From Paucilactobacillus hokkaidonensis JCM 18461 (GTDB taxonomy: Bacteria > Bacillota > Bacilli > Lactobacillales > Lactobacillaceae), in the NCBI RefSeq assembly GCF_000829395.1, contig NZ_AP014680.1, positions 1,922,001 through 1,986,000 of the forward strand: 64,000 bases of DNA. The letters are read 5' to 3'. Both the position numbers and the translations under genes were made by a program. Below the pieces are notes generated by a model. The model searched no databases, was not told the DNA's origin, and saw nothing but the letters and a program-made list of their open reading frames with translations. Shown here piece after piece: positions 10,139-18,237 of the stretch; within the stretch, counting starts at the first letter, position 1; every line of letters starts with the position of its first letter.

Positions 10139-10167
10139 AATATACATCTTTTTGTAACCGCTTACAA
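10139..10167 (-). promoter_or_regulatory. kbl-tdh promoter with overlapping cre site
   Basis: On the minus strand TTGTAA (10167-10162), a 17-bp spacer and TATATT (10144-10139). TGTAACCGCTTACA (10153-10166) fits the catabolite-responsive element consensus TGWNANCGNTNWCA and covers the -35, a position expected to give CcpA repression. Confidence 0.7.
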
Positions 10168-10189
10168 ATATTTTGCATTTTTATGATAA

Positions 10190-10242
10190 AAAACTAATTA
10201 AAGGACATAACTGTGAGCCTAAAAATTCACAGTTATGTCCTT
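10190..10242 (-). terminator. terminator of the amino-acid permease operon
   Basis: A perfect 16-bp stem (10201-10216 with 10227-10242) with a T-rich tail on the minus strand. It isolates the permease operon from the kbl promoter just downstream. Confidence 0.75.
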
Positions 10243-10323
10243 CATGTATCTTTTTGAATAAAATGAACTCATTTAAAATAAAGTACAAAATAATATTTAT
10301 TCTCATATTTGAACGATATAATT

Positions 10324-11676
10324 TTAATCCTCAAACTTATATTTTTTCTTCAAATAGAAGTAGAAAGGAATACCAATTGCAGTTAAAACAATTCCAATTG
10401 CTGCAAGTATGAACTGGGTAAATAATGTATTTATAACAATAAATAACCCTCCAAGCAACGCAATTATTGGAATAACAGGATAGGCTGGAACCTTATATGG
10501 TCGTACTAAATTTGGTTCACGTTTTCTTAAAATCATAACGGCCATGAATGCCATGCAATAGAATAACCAAATGACAAACACAAGCATATTAGTCAAAGCA
10601 TCAAATGCATTTGTTAACATCATGATTATAGCAACGCAAAGTTGGAACACTCCACTAAACCAAGGAATTCTTGTTTTTTTAGTTAATGCGCCAAATAAAT
10701 TACTGAATGGTAATTTATGTTCTTCAGCCATTGCCAAAGGAATTCTCATACCAGTCATAGTATATCCATTAATTGTTCCATAAACTGAGATTAAAATACC
10801 AATGGTTACAATTTTTCCACCTAAACCGCCAAATAGTACCTTTGAAGCATCAGATGCAACATTTAAATTTCCAATTACAGCATTGTGTGCTCCAAGTAGA
10901 GGAAGTAGCATCAAAAATACAGCGTTAACGATCAGATAAACCACCATAATTAAACCAATACCTATCGAAATAGCTTTGGGTAAATCTTTACTTGGATTTT
11001 TCATTTCACCAGCAATATTTCCGACATGAATCCAACCATCATATGCAAACATTGTTGCTAATAGACCTTGTCCTAAACCAGTCCATAAACCAATATGCTG
11101 ACCAGGTGTAACAGGAAATAAAGAGAAATTTACACCACTGGAGCCACCATGAAATAATCCCACAACAACAATCAAGGCAAGGGGAATCAACTTAATTACC
11201 AATGTTAAAGATTGAACAAAACCAGCTGCCTTTGCTCCCATAAGATTAATTAATGTAACGGTAATGGCACAAATAATTGCAATCGGAACGACAGCAGAAT
11301 TACTGATACCAAATAAATTAGCAACTTGTGTTCCAAAAATTATAGCTAATGCAGCAACATTGGCAGGAAAATAAATAATTGATTGGGCCCATCCAGCTAA
11401 GAATCCCCAGAACCCTCCATAAGTGTGTTGCAGATATTTTGTTAAACCACCAGTTTCTGGAATTGCGGCAGCTAATTCAGCACCTGTCAATCCAGCACAA
11501 ATACTGATTATGCCCCCAATAAACCAAGCCATCATTGCTAAACTTGTAGATCCAGTAACCTCTGCAACGTTAGATGCTTTAAAGAAAACACCTGCACCAA
11601 TAACTGTACCCATAACTGTTGCTAGCGCCGGGAAAAAACCAATTGTTTTCTTTAACTGATTCTCCTGATTTTTCAT
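10324..11676 (-). CDS. APC-family amino-acid permease, SteT-like
   Basis: 450-residue, 12-helix APC-superfamily transporter. The N-terminal ALATVMGTVIGAGVFFKAS and ELAAAIPETGG motifs are typical of the LAT/SteT-like exchangers; Bacillus SteT exchanges serine and threonine. The ATG overlaps the upstream permease stop (ATGA), and its AAGGAGG ribosome site lies inside the end of that gene, so translation is coupled. Neighbouring threonine-degrading genes make serine/threonine or alanine exchange likely, but this is inference. Confidence 0.85.
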   Translation of the reverse strand: MKNQENQLKKTIGFFPALATVMGTVIGAGVFFKASNVAEVTGSTSLAMMAWFIGGIISICAGLTGAELAAAIPETGGLTKYLQHTYGGFWGFLAGWAQSIIYFPANVAALAIIFGTQVANLFGISNSAVVPIAIICAITVTLINLMGAKAAGFVQSLTLVIKLIPLALIVVVGLFHGGSSGVNFSLFPVTPGQHIGLWTGLGQGLLATMFAYDGWIHVGNIAGEMKNPSKDLPKAISIGIGLIMVVYLIVNAVFLMLLPLLGAHNAVIGNLNVASDASKVLFGGLGGKIVTIGILISVYGTINGYTMTGMRIPLAMAEEHKLPFSNLFGALTKKTRIPWFSGVFQLCVAIIMMLTNAFDALTNMLVFVIWLFYCMAFMAVMILRKREPNLVRPYKVPAYPVIPIIALLGGLFIVINTLFTQFILAAIGIVLTAIGIPFYFYLKKKYKFED

Positions 11677-13028
11677 AATTTTACCTCCTTTTTCACATTT
11701 CTAAATTTATAAACCACAAGTAATAATGTAAACCAAATCGCAGATATAATTAGTGATAATAACATAGACTTATCTAACATCAACACTACCAATACAGCAG
11801 CAAAAAATAAAATAGTCATATAATCAGAAACAGGATATCCTGGCATCTTAAAAATTAAATTTTCTATATTTTGACTGCGGCGGTACAAAATATGACAAAC
11901 TATTAACACTATCCAAACAAAGACAAAATTGATAGTAGCCATACCAGATATTAGTCCAAAAACATCATTTGGAACAAAATAATTTAAAACAACTACAATC
12001 AACAATACGAGAGACGAAAAATTAAGAGCAATATTAGGAACTTGATTATGACCAATTCTCTTAAATATTTTAGGAGCGTTACCCCCTTTGGCGAGTGCAA
12101 ACATTGTCCTACTTGTACTAAAAATAGCACTGTTACATGCAGATAGTGCAGCTGTCAAAACTACAAAGTTTATAATACCAGCAGCCTGTTGTATCCCTAC
12201 ATCATTAAAAACAGTAACAAAAGGGCTTTGTGAGCTTGAAAGTGCATTCCATGGATAAATACTCATAATAACTATCATTGACCCAACATAAAACAGAGCA
12301 ATTCTAATCGGTAACGAATTAATAGCTTTTGGTAAATTATGCTTTGGATCCTCGGTCTCTCCAGCAGTAATACCGACCATCTCTATTCCAGCAAAAGCAA
12401 ACAACACCATCTGAAAAGAAATTAAAAAACCGTGAATTTCTTTTGGAAATAAGCCACCAAAAGCAATTAGGTTATTAAGTGAGGCTTTTGTTCCACCACC
12501 ACTATAACCAGTAATAATTAAATATCCACCAATACCAATCAATGCAAGAATTGCAATAACTTTTATAAAAGAGAACCAAGATTCCATTTCTCCAAATATT
12601 TTGACACTTGCAGTATTAGTAATTAACAAAGCTATAATTATTATTAAAGGTGTTGCCCATTGAGGAAAATTGGGGAACCAAAATTTTACATATATCCCCG
12701 ACGCAGTTAGATCAGCCATTGCAATATTGATCCAACACAACCAATACGTCCATCCAGTTACAAACTCAAATTTATCACCCATGTATCGTTTGATAAAATC
12801 GATAAATGAATGTAGACGTATATCTGACAATAGTAATTCTCCAATTGCTCGCATCAAAAAGAAACAAAACATTCCAGAAATTGCGTAAGCCAAAATAATC
12901 GATGGTCCAGACTCTCGAATTGCAGTACCGGATCCTAAAAATAATCCTGTTCCAATTGCACCTCCAATTGCAATCATTTCTATATGTCTACTTTTAAGAG
13001 ATCTTGAAAGGTCCGGTACATTCTTCAT
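11673..13028 (-). CDS. amino-acid permease, AAT (APC) family
   Basis: 451 residues with 12 predicted membrane segments. The N-terminal LKSRHIEMIAIGGAIGTGLF and the conserved GWTYWLCWI region mark the proton-coupled AAT family of Gram-positive and enteric permeases (CycA/AnsP/ProY-like). The substrate is not certain. It is the first gene of a two-permease operon, coupled by a 4-nt overlap to the following SteT-like gene. GGAG stands 10 nt before the ATG. Confidence 0.85.
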   Translation of the reverse strand: MKNVPDLSRSLKSRHIEMIAIGGAIGTGLFLGSGTAIRESGPSIILAYAISGMFCFFLMRAIGELLLSDIRLHSFIDFIKRYMGDKFEFVTGWTYWLCWINIAMADLTASGIYVKFWFPNFPQWATPLIIIIALLITNTASVKIFGEMESWFSFIKVIAILALIGIGGYLIITGYSGGGTKASLNNLIAFGGLFPKEIHGFLISFQMVLFAFAGIEMVGITAGETEDPKHNLPKAINSLPIRIALFYVGSMIVIMSIYPWNALSSSQSPFVTVFNDVGIQQAAGIINFVVLTAALSACNSAIFSTSRTMFALAKGGNAPKIFKRIGHNQVPNIALNFSSLVLLIVVVLNYFVPNDVFGLISGMATINFVFVWIVLIVCHILYRRSQNIENLIFKMPGYPVSDYMTILFFAAVLVVLMLDKSMLLSLIISAIWFTLLLVVYKFRNVKKEVKL

Positions 13029-13063
13029 ACTTCGTTTACTCCAATCATACTTTCAAACATTAC

Positions 13064-13105
13064 TTTTTTATAAAAACCCCAACACATCATAACATTGTGT
13101 CAGGG
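13064..13105 (-). terminator. terminator of the threonine dehydratase gene
   Basis: A 10-bp stem with two G-U pairs (13077-13086 with 13096-13105) followed on the minus strand by TTTTTATAAAAAA. It separates the dehydratase gene from the permease operon. Confidence 0.7.
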
Positions 13106-13215
13106 TCTAAATGAATTTAATTTAATTTGAAATATAATCTAATTTCAAATTCCATAACAACGTTGGACAGTCTATTAAAAAAATGTGTTCTCAAAACACT
13201 AGCTAATTTTTAAAG

Positions 13216-14253
13216 TTATCCAATTCCTTTTTCTGTACCAACTGGTGCCAAGAACTGATCAATAATCTTTGATACTCGTTGCAAGTCAACATTACCACCA
13301 GATACTAAGGCAACAGTTTTTTTGTTTTTAAGCCATTTCTGATCAATTTTACCCGATTCAAGTGCAGCGGTTGGAAGAGCTCCAGCTCCTTCAACACAAA
13401 TTTTTGTTCTTTGCATTAAATCTTTCATTGCAAGTGCAATTTCATCCTCACTAACTAATACAATCTCGTCAACAAGATTCTGCACAATTGGGAAAGTTAA
13501 ATCTCCAGGGGTGGCAACATCTGTACCATCAGCCAGCGTGAAGTCAGCATGATGAGTCGTTATTTTACCAGCTTCAACTGAGGCCTCCATACCATGAACA
13601 TTCTCTGATTGAACTCCCACAACATGAATAGATGGGTTAAATGACTTCAGTGCGGTAGCAATTCCAGAAATCATTCCACCACCACCAACTGGAACAATCA
13701 CAGTATCTACGTCCCATATTTCATCTAAAATCTCCAGGCCAATTGTCCCTTGCCCAGCAATAACATATTTGTCATTAAAAGGATCAACAACTGTCTTTCC
13801 TTCTTTTTCAGCCCGCTCGAACATCCATTTATGAGCATCATCAAACGTAGCACCGTGAATATCTACCTCAGCACCGTATCCACGAGTAGCATCCCGTTTC
13901 ATTTGAGGTGCTTCATCTGGCATAACAACTGTTGTGTTAATTCCTAATAGCTTACCGGTCAACGCAACACCTTGTGCATGGTTCCCTGCAGATGCTGTAA
14001 TTACACCACGTTTTTTCTCGTCATCAGTTAAATGATTTATTTTGTTATTTGCACCTCTGAATTTAAACGATCCAGTTAATTGCATATTTTCTAATTTCAA
14101 GTAGACATCGCCTTGTGCGACATTTCTCGAAAGAAACATTGACTGAATCAATGGTGTTTTACGTGCGTACTTGCTAATAATCTCTTTAGCTTCTTCTATA
14201 TCTTTAATATCACATATATCAGCGGTTTTTGTAACTAAATTATTTGTTGGCAT
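13216..14253 (-). CDS. tdcB: threonine dehydratase, catabolic type
   Basis: PLP enzyme that deaminates threonine (or serine) to 2-oxobutyrate (or pyruvate) and ammonia. 345 residues. PLP lysine K64 lies in LTGSFKFRGANNKI, and the phosphate-binding glycine loop reads VPVGGGGMISG. There is no C-terminal ACT-like regulatory domain, so this is the short catabolic form rather than biosynthetic IlvA. GGGAG precedes the ATG. It is flanked by its own terminator and sits between permeases and alanine dehydrogenase in an amino-acid-use cluster. Confidence 0.9.
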   Translation of the reverse strand: MPTNNLVTKTADICDIKDIEEAKEIISKYARKTPLIQSMFLSRNVAQGDVYLKLENMQLTGSFKFRGANNKINHLTDDEKKRGVITASAGNHAQGVALTGKLLGINTTVVMPDEAPQMKRDATRGYGAEVDIHGATFDDAHKWMFERAEKEGKTVVDPFNDKYVIAGQGTIGLEILDEIWDVDTVIVPVGGGGMISGIATALKSFNPSIHVVGVQSENVHGMEASVEAGKITTHHADFTLADGTDVATPGDLTFPIVQNLVDEIVLVSEDEIALAMKDLMQRTKICVEGAGALPTAALESGKIDQKWLKNKKTVALVSGGNVDLQRVSKIIDQFLAPVGTEKGIG

Positions 14254-14401
14254 TATAACAATACTCCCTTAGTTTCTATATAGTTAAAGTGTTAAATAAC
14301 TAACTAACTAATCAATCTCATGCTCTAAAATTCACAAAACCTGATAAACACATAGCGGATTAAAAACATAAATCCACTACATCAATACTATTTGAAAGAC
14401 T

Positions 14402-15511
14402 CTAAATATTTAAATTCTCATATGGTAAATCTAATGATTTGCCTAAACCTTCATTAGTGATTTTTCCCTTATAAATATTAATCCCTGAAGCTAATGCAGC
14501 ATCGGACTTAGCAGCTGCATCAAGTCCCTTATCAGCAATTTCTAACAAGTATTTTAAATTACCTGCTGCTAACGCCATAGTTGCGGTACGTGGAACAGCT
14601 CCAGGTTGATTTGGAACAGCATAATGAATAACACCATCTTTGATAAATACAGGATCATCAATTGTAGTTGGTTTATCAATAGTTTCTACAGTTCCACCCT
14701 GATCAATGGCAACATCAACAATAACACTTCCTGGCCTCATAGACTTAACCATGTACTCTTTAACAAGCTTTGGTGGCTTGCTTCCTGGAATCAAAATTGT
14801 TGAAACAAACAAATCAGCATCTTTAATTTCTTTAGCAAGATTTTCTTCGTTAGACTTAACTAACCGAACTTGTTTGCCTGAATATTGATCTTTTAACTGA
14901 CTAATACGGTTATCATTGAGCTCAATAATTACAACTGAACAACCAAGGCCCAAAGCCATATCTGCAGCATTGGTTGCAGCGTTCCCACCACCAAAAATAA
15001 CAACATTACCAGGTGTAATACCGGGAACATCAATCCCAGGTAGTAAAATACCTTCTCCTTGATGTTGAGCCTCAAGATAATAAGCACCCATAATAACTGA
15101 TCGTCTTCCTGCAATTGCACTCATAGGAGCCAACAATTCAAGAGCACCATTATTTACAATAGTTTCACCACCAATAGCCGTAGTACCAGCTTTCATCATA
15201 GCTTCTACAGTTGGCTTAGAAGAAGCCAAATGCTGAAATCCCCAGATAATCTTACCCTCTGAAAAATATTGATATTCTTCAGAATCTGGCTCTTTCACCT
15301 TAATAATTAGATCAGCCTTCCATCCTTCTGCGTGACTCACAAGTTTTCCGCCTACTTTTTCAAATTCTTCATTTGAAAAGCCTGCCCCTACACCTGCATC
15401 TGTCTCAACGAGGACATCGTTTCCGGCTTCGACCATTTTCCGAACATTCTCTGGAGTAGCCGCAACACGGCCTTCTCCTTCTTTTTGTTCCTTGATAACT
15501 GCTATCTTCAT
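14402..15511 (-). CDS. ald: alanine dehydrogenase
   Basis: NAD-dependent interconversion of L-alanine and pyruvate plus ammonia. 369 residues, the usual length. It has the N-terminal signature MKIAVIKEQKEGEGRVAATP with the substrate arginine, a GFQHLA histidine motif and the nucleotide-binding FGGGNAATNAADMALGLG loop. AAAGGGAG precedes the ATG. It is monocistronic, with its own promoter overlapped by a cre site. Next to threonine dehydratase it probably balances pyruvate, alanine and ammonia. Confidence 0.93.
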   Translation of the reverse strand: MKIAVIKEQKEGEGRVAATPENVRKMVEAGNDVLVETDAGVGAGFSNEEFEKVGGKLVSHAEGWKADLIIKVKEPDSEEYQYFSEGKIIWGFQHLASSKPTVEAMMKAGTTAIGGETIVNNGALELLAPMSAIAGRRSVIMGAYYLEAQHQGEGILLPGIDVPGITPGNVVIFGGGNAATNAADMALGLGCSVVIIELNDNRISQLKDQYSGKQVRLVKSNEENLAKEIKDADLFVSTILIPGSKPPKLVKEYMVKSMRPGSVIVDVAIDQGGTVETIDKPTTIDDPVFIKDGVIHYAVPNQPGAVPRTATMALAAGNLKYLLEIADKGLDAAAKSDAALASGINIYKGKITNEGLGKSLDLPYENLNI

Positions 15512-15550
15512 TCCAACACTCCCTTTAGAATTACTTTTGATACCATATTC

Positions 15551-15579
15551 ATGATAGCGCTATCACATAAAAGAGTCAA
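15551..15579 (-). promoter_or_regulatory. ald promoter with cre site over the -10
   Basis: On the minus strand TTGACT (15579-15574), a 17-bp spacer and TATCAT (15556-15551). The palindrome TGATAGCGCTATCA (15552-15565) fits the cre consensus and covers the -10 and spacer, which predicts CcpA repression. Confidence 0.75.
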
Positions 15580-15708
15580 CTTGCTTTGTGAAAAGATTAA
15601 TTATATTATAATTAAATAAATTCTAATCTATTTTTAATAAAATCACTTTAAAATCGTTGTATTATCTACTTAGTTTACATGCAATTTATTTAAGAATTGA
15701 GGTGTTCT

Positions 15709-16509
15709 ATGTTGATAAAGTATATTTTTCTTGATCTTGACGGCACTTTATTAGATAAAAATAAAAAAATTGGCGTCAATAATCTTAAGACGCTAACAGA
15801 TATAAGTACCAGATTTGATATTGTTCTATGCAGTGGAAGATCACCACTTGCTATGAAGCCGTATATCGATTCTTTATCACTCAATACAGGCTTTTCAATT
15901 TCTTTTAATGGAGCCATTATTTTTGAAAATAATTCTTTAGAAACATTGCGATCTTTCACTCTAAGTAATAAAGATCTTTTAATGATATTTACATTTATTT
16001 TACTGTTAAATATACCGGTTTCCGTTGATATATCGACATCTAACGATGTGTATCAAATTACAGATTTTGCTCCTTCAAAATATCAAACTATTTCGCATAA
16101 TTTTTTGAATTTTCATAAAATTAAAATTATAGAAATTCCCCAAAAAATAGCAATAGCAACTTGTATAATTATGGGCTCACCATCTAACATAGAAAAAATT
16201 AAAAATAATATAACTCCTAAATTAAATAACCTTTTCTCAATAACCAAATCTCGTTCGGACATGCTGGAATTTTTACCGAGTGAAGCAAATAAATTAAATG
16301 CAGCAAAAAATTTGGTTTCAAAAAAAGGTGATAATTTATCTAATATTATTTTTTTTGGAAATGACGAGAATGATATAACGTTATTAAAGAAAGCGGGAAT
16401 AGGCGTAGCAATGGGGAATTCTTCCGATATTGTAAAGAAAAATAGCGATATGGTAATTGGCAGTAATAACAATGATTCAATTAGTAATTTATTAAATTTG
16501 CTGATTTAA
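15709..16509 (+). CDS. Cof-type HAD-IIB phosphatase
   Basis: 266-residue haloacid-dehalogenase-like phosphatase of the Cof/YwpJ group, which dephosphorylate sugar phosphates, FMN or other metabolites. Motif I is FLDLDGTLLDK at residues 6-16. Motif IV is FFGNDENDITLLKKAG, followed by GVAMGNSSD. I use the ATG at 15709, preceded by GAGGTG; an in-frame TTG at 15697 overlaps that site. The gene is unusually AT-rich with many AAA/AAT/TTT codons compared with its neighbours. It is monocistronic and ends at a bidirectional terminator. Confidence 0.85.
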   Translation: MLIKYIFLDLDGTLLDKNKKIGVNNLKTLTDISTRFDIVLCSGRSPLAMKPYIDSLSLNTGFSISFNGAIIFENNSLETLRSFTLSNKDLLMIFTFILLLNIPVSVDISTSNDVYQITDFAPSKYQTISHNFLNFHKIKIIEIPQKIAIATCIIMGSPSNIEKIKNNITPKLNNLFSITKSRSDMLEFLPSEANKLNAAKNLVSKKGDNLSNIIFFGNDENDITLLKKAGIGVAMGNSSDIVKKNSDMVIGSNNNDSISNLLNLLI

Positions 16510-16593
16510 ATAATATTGATAATATGTATCAATAGAAGCTCTCATCGCTGGGTAGAGAGTTGTGTGATACACACATTTGCTTGATATATAATC

Positions 16594-16634
16594 ACAAAAA
16601 TCCCGATTTGGATTTTTCCAATTTTCGGGATTTA
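16594..16634. terminator. bidirectional terminator between HAD and PanE-like genes
   Basis: AAATCCCGA pairs with TCGGGATTT, with TTGG/CCAA continuing the stem and A/T runs on both flanks. TGGGTAG (from 16551) and CTACCCA (from 16643) lie symmetrically outside it and could be a degenerate form of the hairpin-repeat arms. Confidence 0.65.
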
Positions 16635-16671
16635 TTTCATGCTACCCACAAGTTACATGATTTTTAATTTA

Positions 16672-17670
16672 CTAAACTACTATACTTTTAATCTCATCTT
16701 GTTTAATTTTTACATCAAATCGCGCTTTAAATTGTCGCATTTGTTCAGCTAAGTGTACTTCATGAACAACAAATTCATGGGTACGACAAATATAATCATG
16801 TTCTCTCCCGATTTTTGCAATGTATCCATTAATATAATCTACTTCAGTCGGACGATTTTTGGAGAAGTCTTGATACATAGATGGATAATGGTATGCATAG
16901 ATATGACTAACCGTTTTCACTGAATCAATCTCTTCTTGTCGGGTTTCAACTAACTTAATTCCGGCACGTTCACAAGCATCGTAAGCCTCATTAAACATTT
17001 GTGTTGCCATATCACGTACACCTGGGTATTGAATAAATTGTCCCATTTGAATTTCAAACATGGTACAAATTGTATTGACAACCGCATTGAAGACCACTTT
17101 AGACATCATTGTTCCCATAAAGTTTTGGGTAACTACAGGTCCTAATCCTGCATTTTTAAAATCAGTTTCAATCGCATTAGTGTACTCATTAATTTGTTCA
17201 TCATAATTACACATGTGCATTACTTCTGTTCCCTTGGCACCCATAAAGTCCACATCACCAGGTCCATTGAAAACAGTGGCAATCATTGCTGTCCCACCAA
17301 TAATTCGTTCTTTTGGAAAATATTGGTTGATAATATCAAAATGTCCCATTCCATTCATTGCTGAAAATGCGATTTGGTGATCTTTAAAAATAGGTGCACA
17401 ACGTTTCATAACATCAGCTAATTGCATCTGTTTAACGAAAATAATCCATGCATCTGGATCGCCTTTGTATTCTTCTGGATAATAAATATCAATAGGAACA
17501 ATGTGCCGATTTTCATGATCTCTGGCGACATTAACTCCACCTTGTTCTTTAATTTTTTCAACGTTAGGTTCCCAAGTGTCAATAAAATCAACGTCACAAC
17601 CTGCATTTTCTTGAATCATAGTTCCAAAACGAACACCCATTGCACCGGCACCAATTATTCCATATTTCAT
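16672..17670 (-). CDS. ketopantoate reductase (PanE/ApbA) family oxidoreductase
   Basis: 332-residue NADP-dependent 2-hydroxyacid-forming reductase family protein. It has an N-terminal GAGAMG Rossmann motif, a KQMQLADVM segment and the C-terminal helical domain with SKVVFNAVVNT that carries the catalytic lysine. It could reduce ketopantoate for pantothenate synthesis or branched-chain 2-oxoacids, as the Lactococcus PanE paralogue does. The ATG at 17670 is 10 nt from AAGGGA; an in-frame TTG at 17679 is too close. The T-box leader upstream points to an amino-acid-linked role. Confidence 0.85.
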   Translation of the reverse strand: MKYGIIGAGAMGVRFGTMIQENAGCDVDFIDTWEPNVEKIKEQGGVNVARDHENRHIVPIDIYYPEEYKGDPDAWIIFVKQMQLADVMKRCAPIFKDHQIAFSAMNGMGHFDIINQYFPKERIIGGTAMIATVFNGPGDVDFMGAKGTEVMHMCNYDEQINEYTNAIETDFKNAGLGPVVTQNFMGTMMSKVVFNAVVNTICTMFEIQMGQFIQYPGVRDMATQMFNEAYDACERAGIKLVETRQEEIDSVKTVSHIYAYHYPSMYQDFSKNRPTEVDYINGYIAKIGREHDYICRTHEFVVHEVHLAEQMRQFKARFDVKIKQDEIKSIVV

Positions 17671-17705
17671 AAGATTCAAATCCCTTCATTTTTTAGATTC
17701 ATTAC

Positions 17706-17777
17706 TTAAACAATTCTCGCAAAGAATGATAAGTGCGGCCAATTAACGTTAGTAGTTTTAAATTTAAGATATGTCAT
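17706..17777 (-). pseudogene. small ORF / possible oxidoreductase gene remnant
   Basis: Two readings overlap here. An ATG (17777-17775) behind AGAGGA opens a 23-residue ORF with no recognised homologue. In another frame, without a start, the same bases read LIGRTYHSLRELFK-stop, which resembles the C-terminus of NAD(P)H-binding (NmrA-like) oxidoreductases. I favour a decayed gene end left between the T-box and the PanE-like gene, but this is weak. Confidence 0.3.
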
Positions 17778-17858
17778 TTTGAATTCATCCTCTCTATGTA
17801 GCGCAATATGTGTTGTGAGTTTAAAATAAGCTATGTGAAATTTTTAAATTTGATGAAC

Positions 17859-18139
17859 AAAAAAGCGTCCTTGTCATAATTTTCATTACGACAAGGACGC
17901 TTTTGCGTGTTACCACCTTGATTTATAACATACTCACATATGCTATCTCAATCGGAACTGAATAAGATCAATACCGTGGCATTATATTGGGTGTCTGCCC
18001 ATAATCTCTCGAAAAAGATTAACGCTTTAGATAATCTTTCGTCATCAGGAACTTACATCTTCTCATCATCGATGCTTGCTGAAAAGTTCGCTAATAATTA
18101 ATCCACTATCTAAGTTACACGTCGTGCATCAAATTTGTT
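17859..18139 (-). promoter_or_regulatory. T-box leader upstream of the PanE-like gene
   Basis: On the minus strand the T-box motif AAGGTGGTAACACG (17919-17906) precedes a terminator in which GCGTCCTTGTC (17865-17875) pairs with GACAAGGACGC (17890-17900), followed by six T. Stem I can be closed by AACTTA with TAAGTT. I cannot settle the specifier: GAU fits the spacing seen in the thrS leader, but this is not reliable. The only downstream gene on this strand is the PanE-like reductase. Confidence 0.8.
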
Positions 18140-18145
18140 GAAGTT

Positions 18146-18175
18146 AGTATACAAATTAAACTAGTTGTTTGTCAA
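18146..18175 (-). promoter_or_regulatory. promoter of the second T-box transcript
   Basis: TTGACA (18175-18170), 18-bp spacer, TATACT (18151-18146) on the minus strand. The start would be near 18139. Confidence 0.7.
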
Positions 18176-18237
18176 CACTTTTTCTAATTTATTTTTAATG
18201 TGCAGTCTTTAATCGCTGCTAAATCAATGGATTTAAT

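Noticed and set aside
10173-10412. 79-codon plus-strand ORF at 10173-10412
   Set aside because: It crosses the permease-operon terminator and the end of the permease gene in antisense; no ribosome site.
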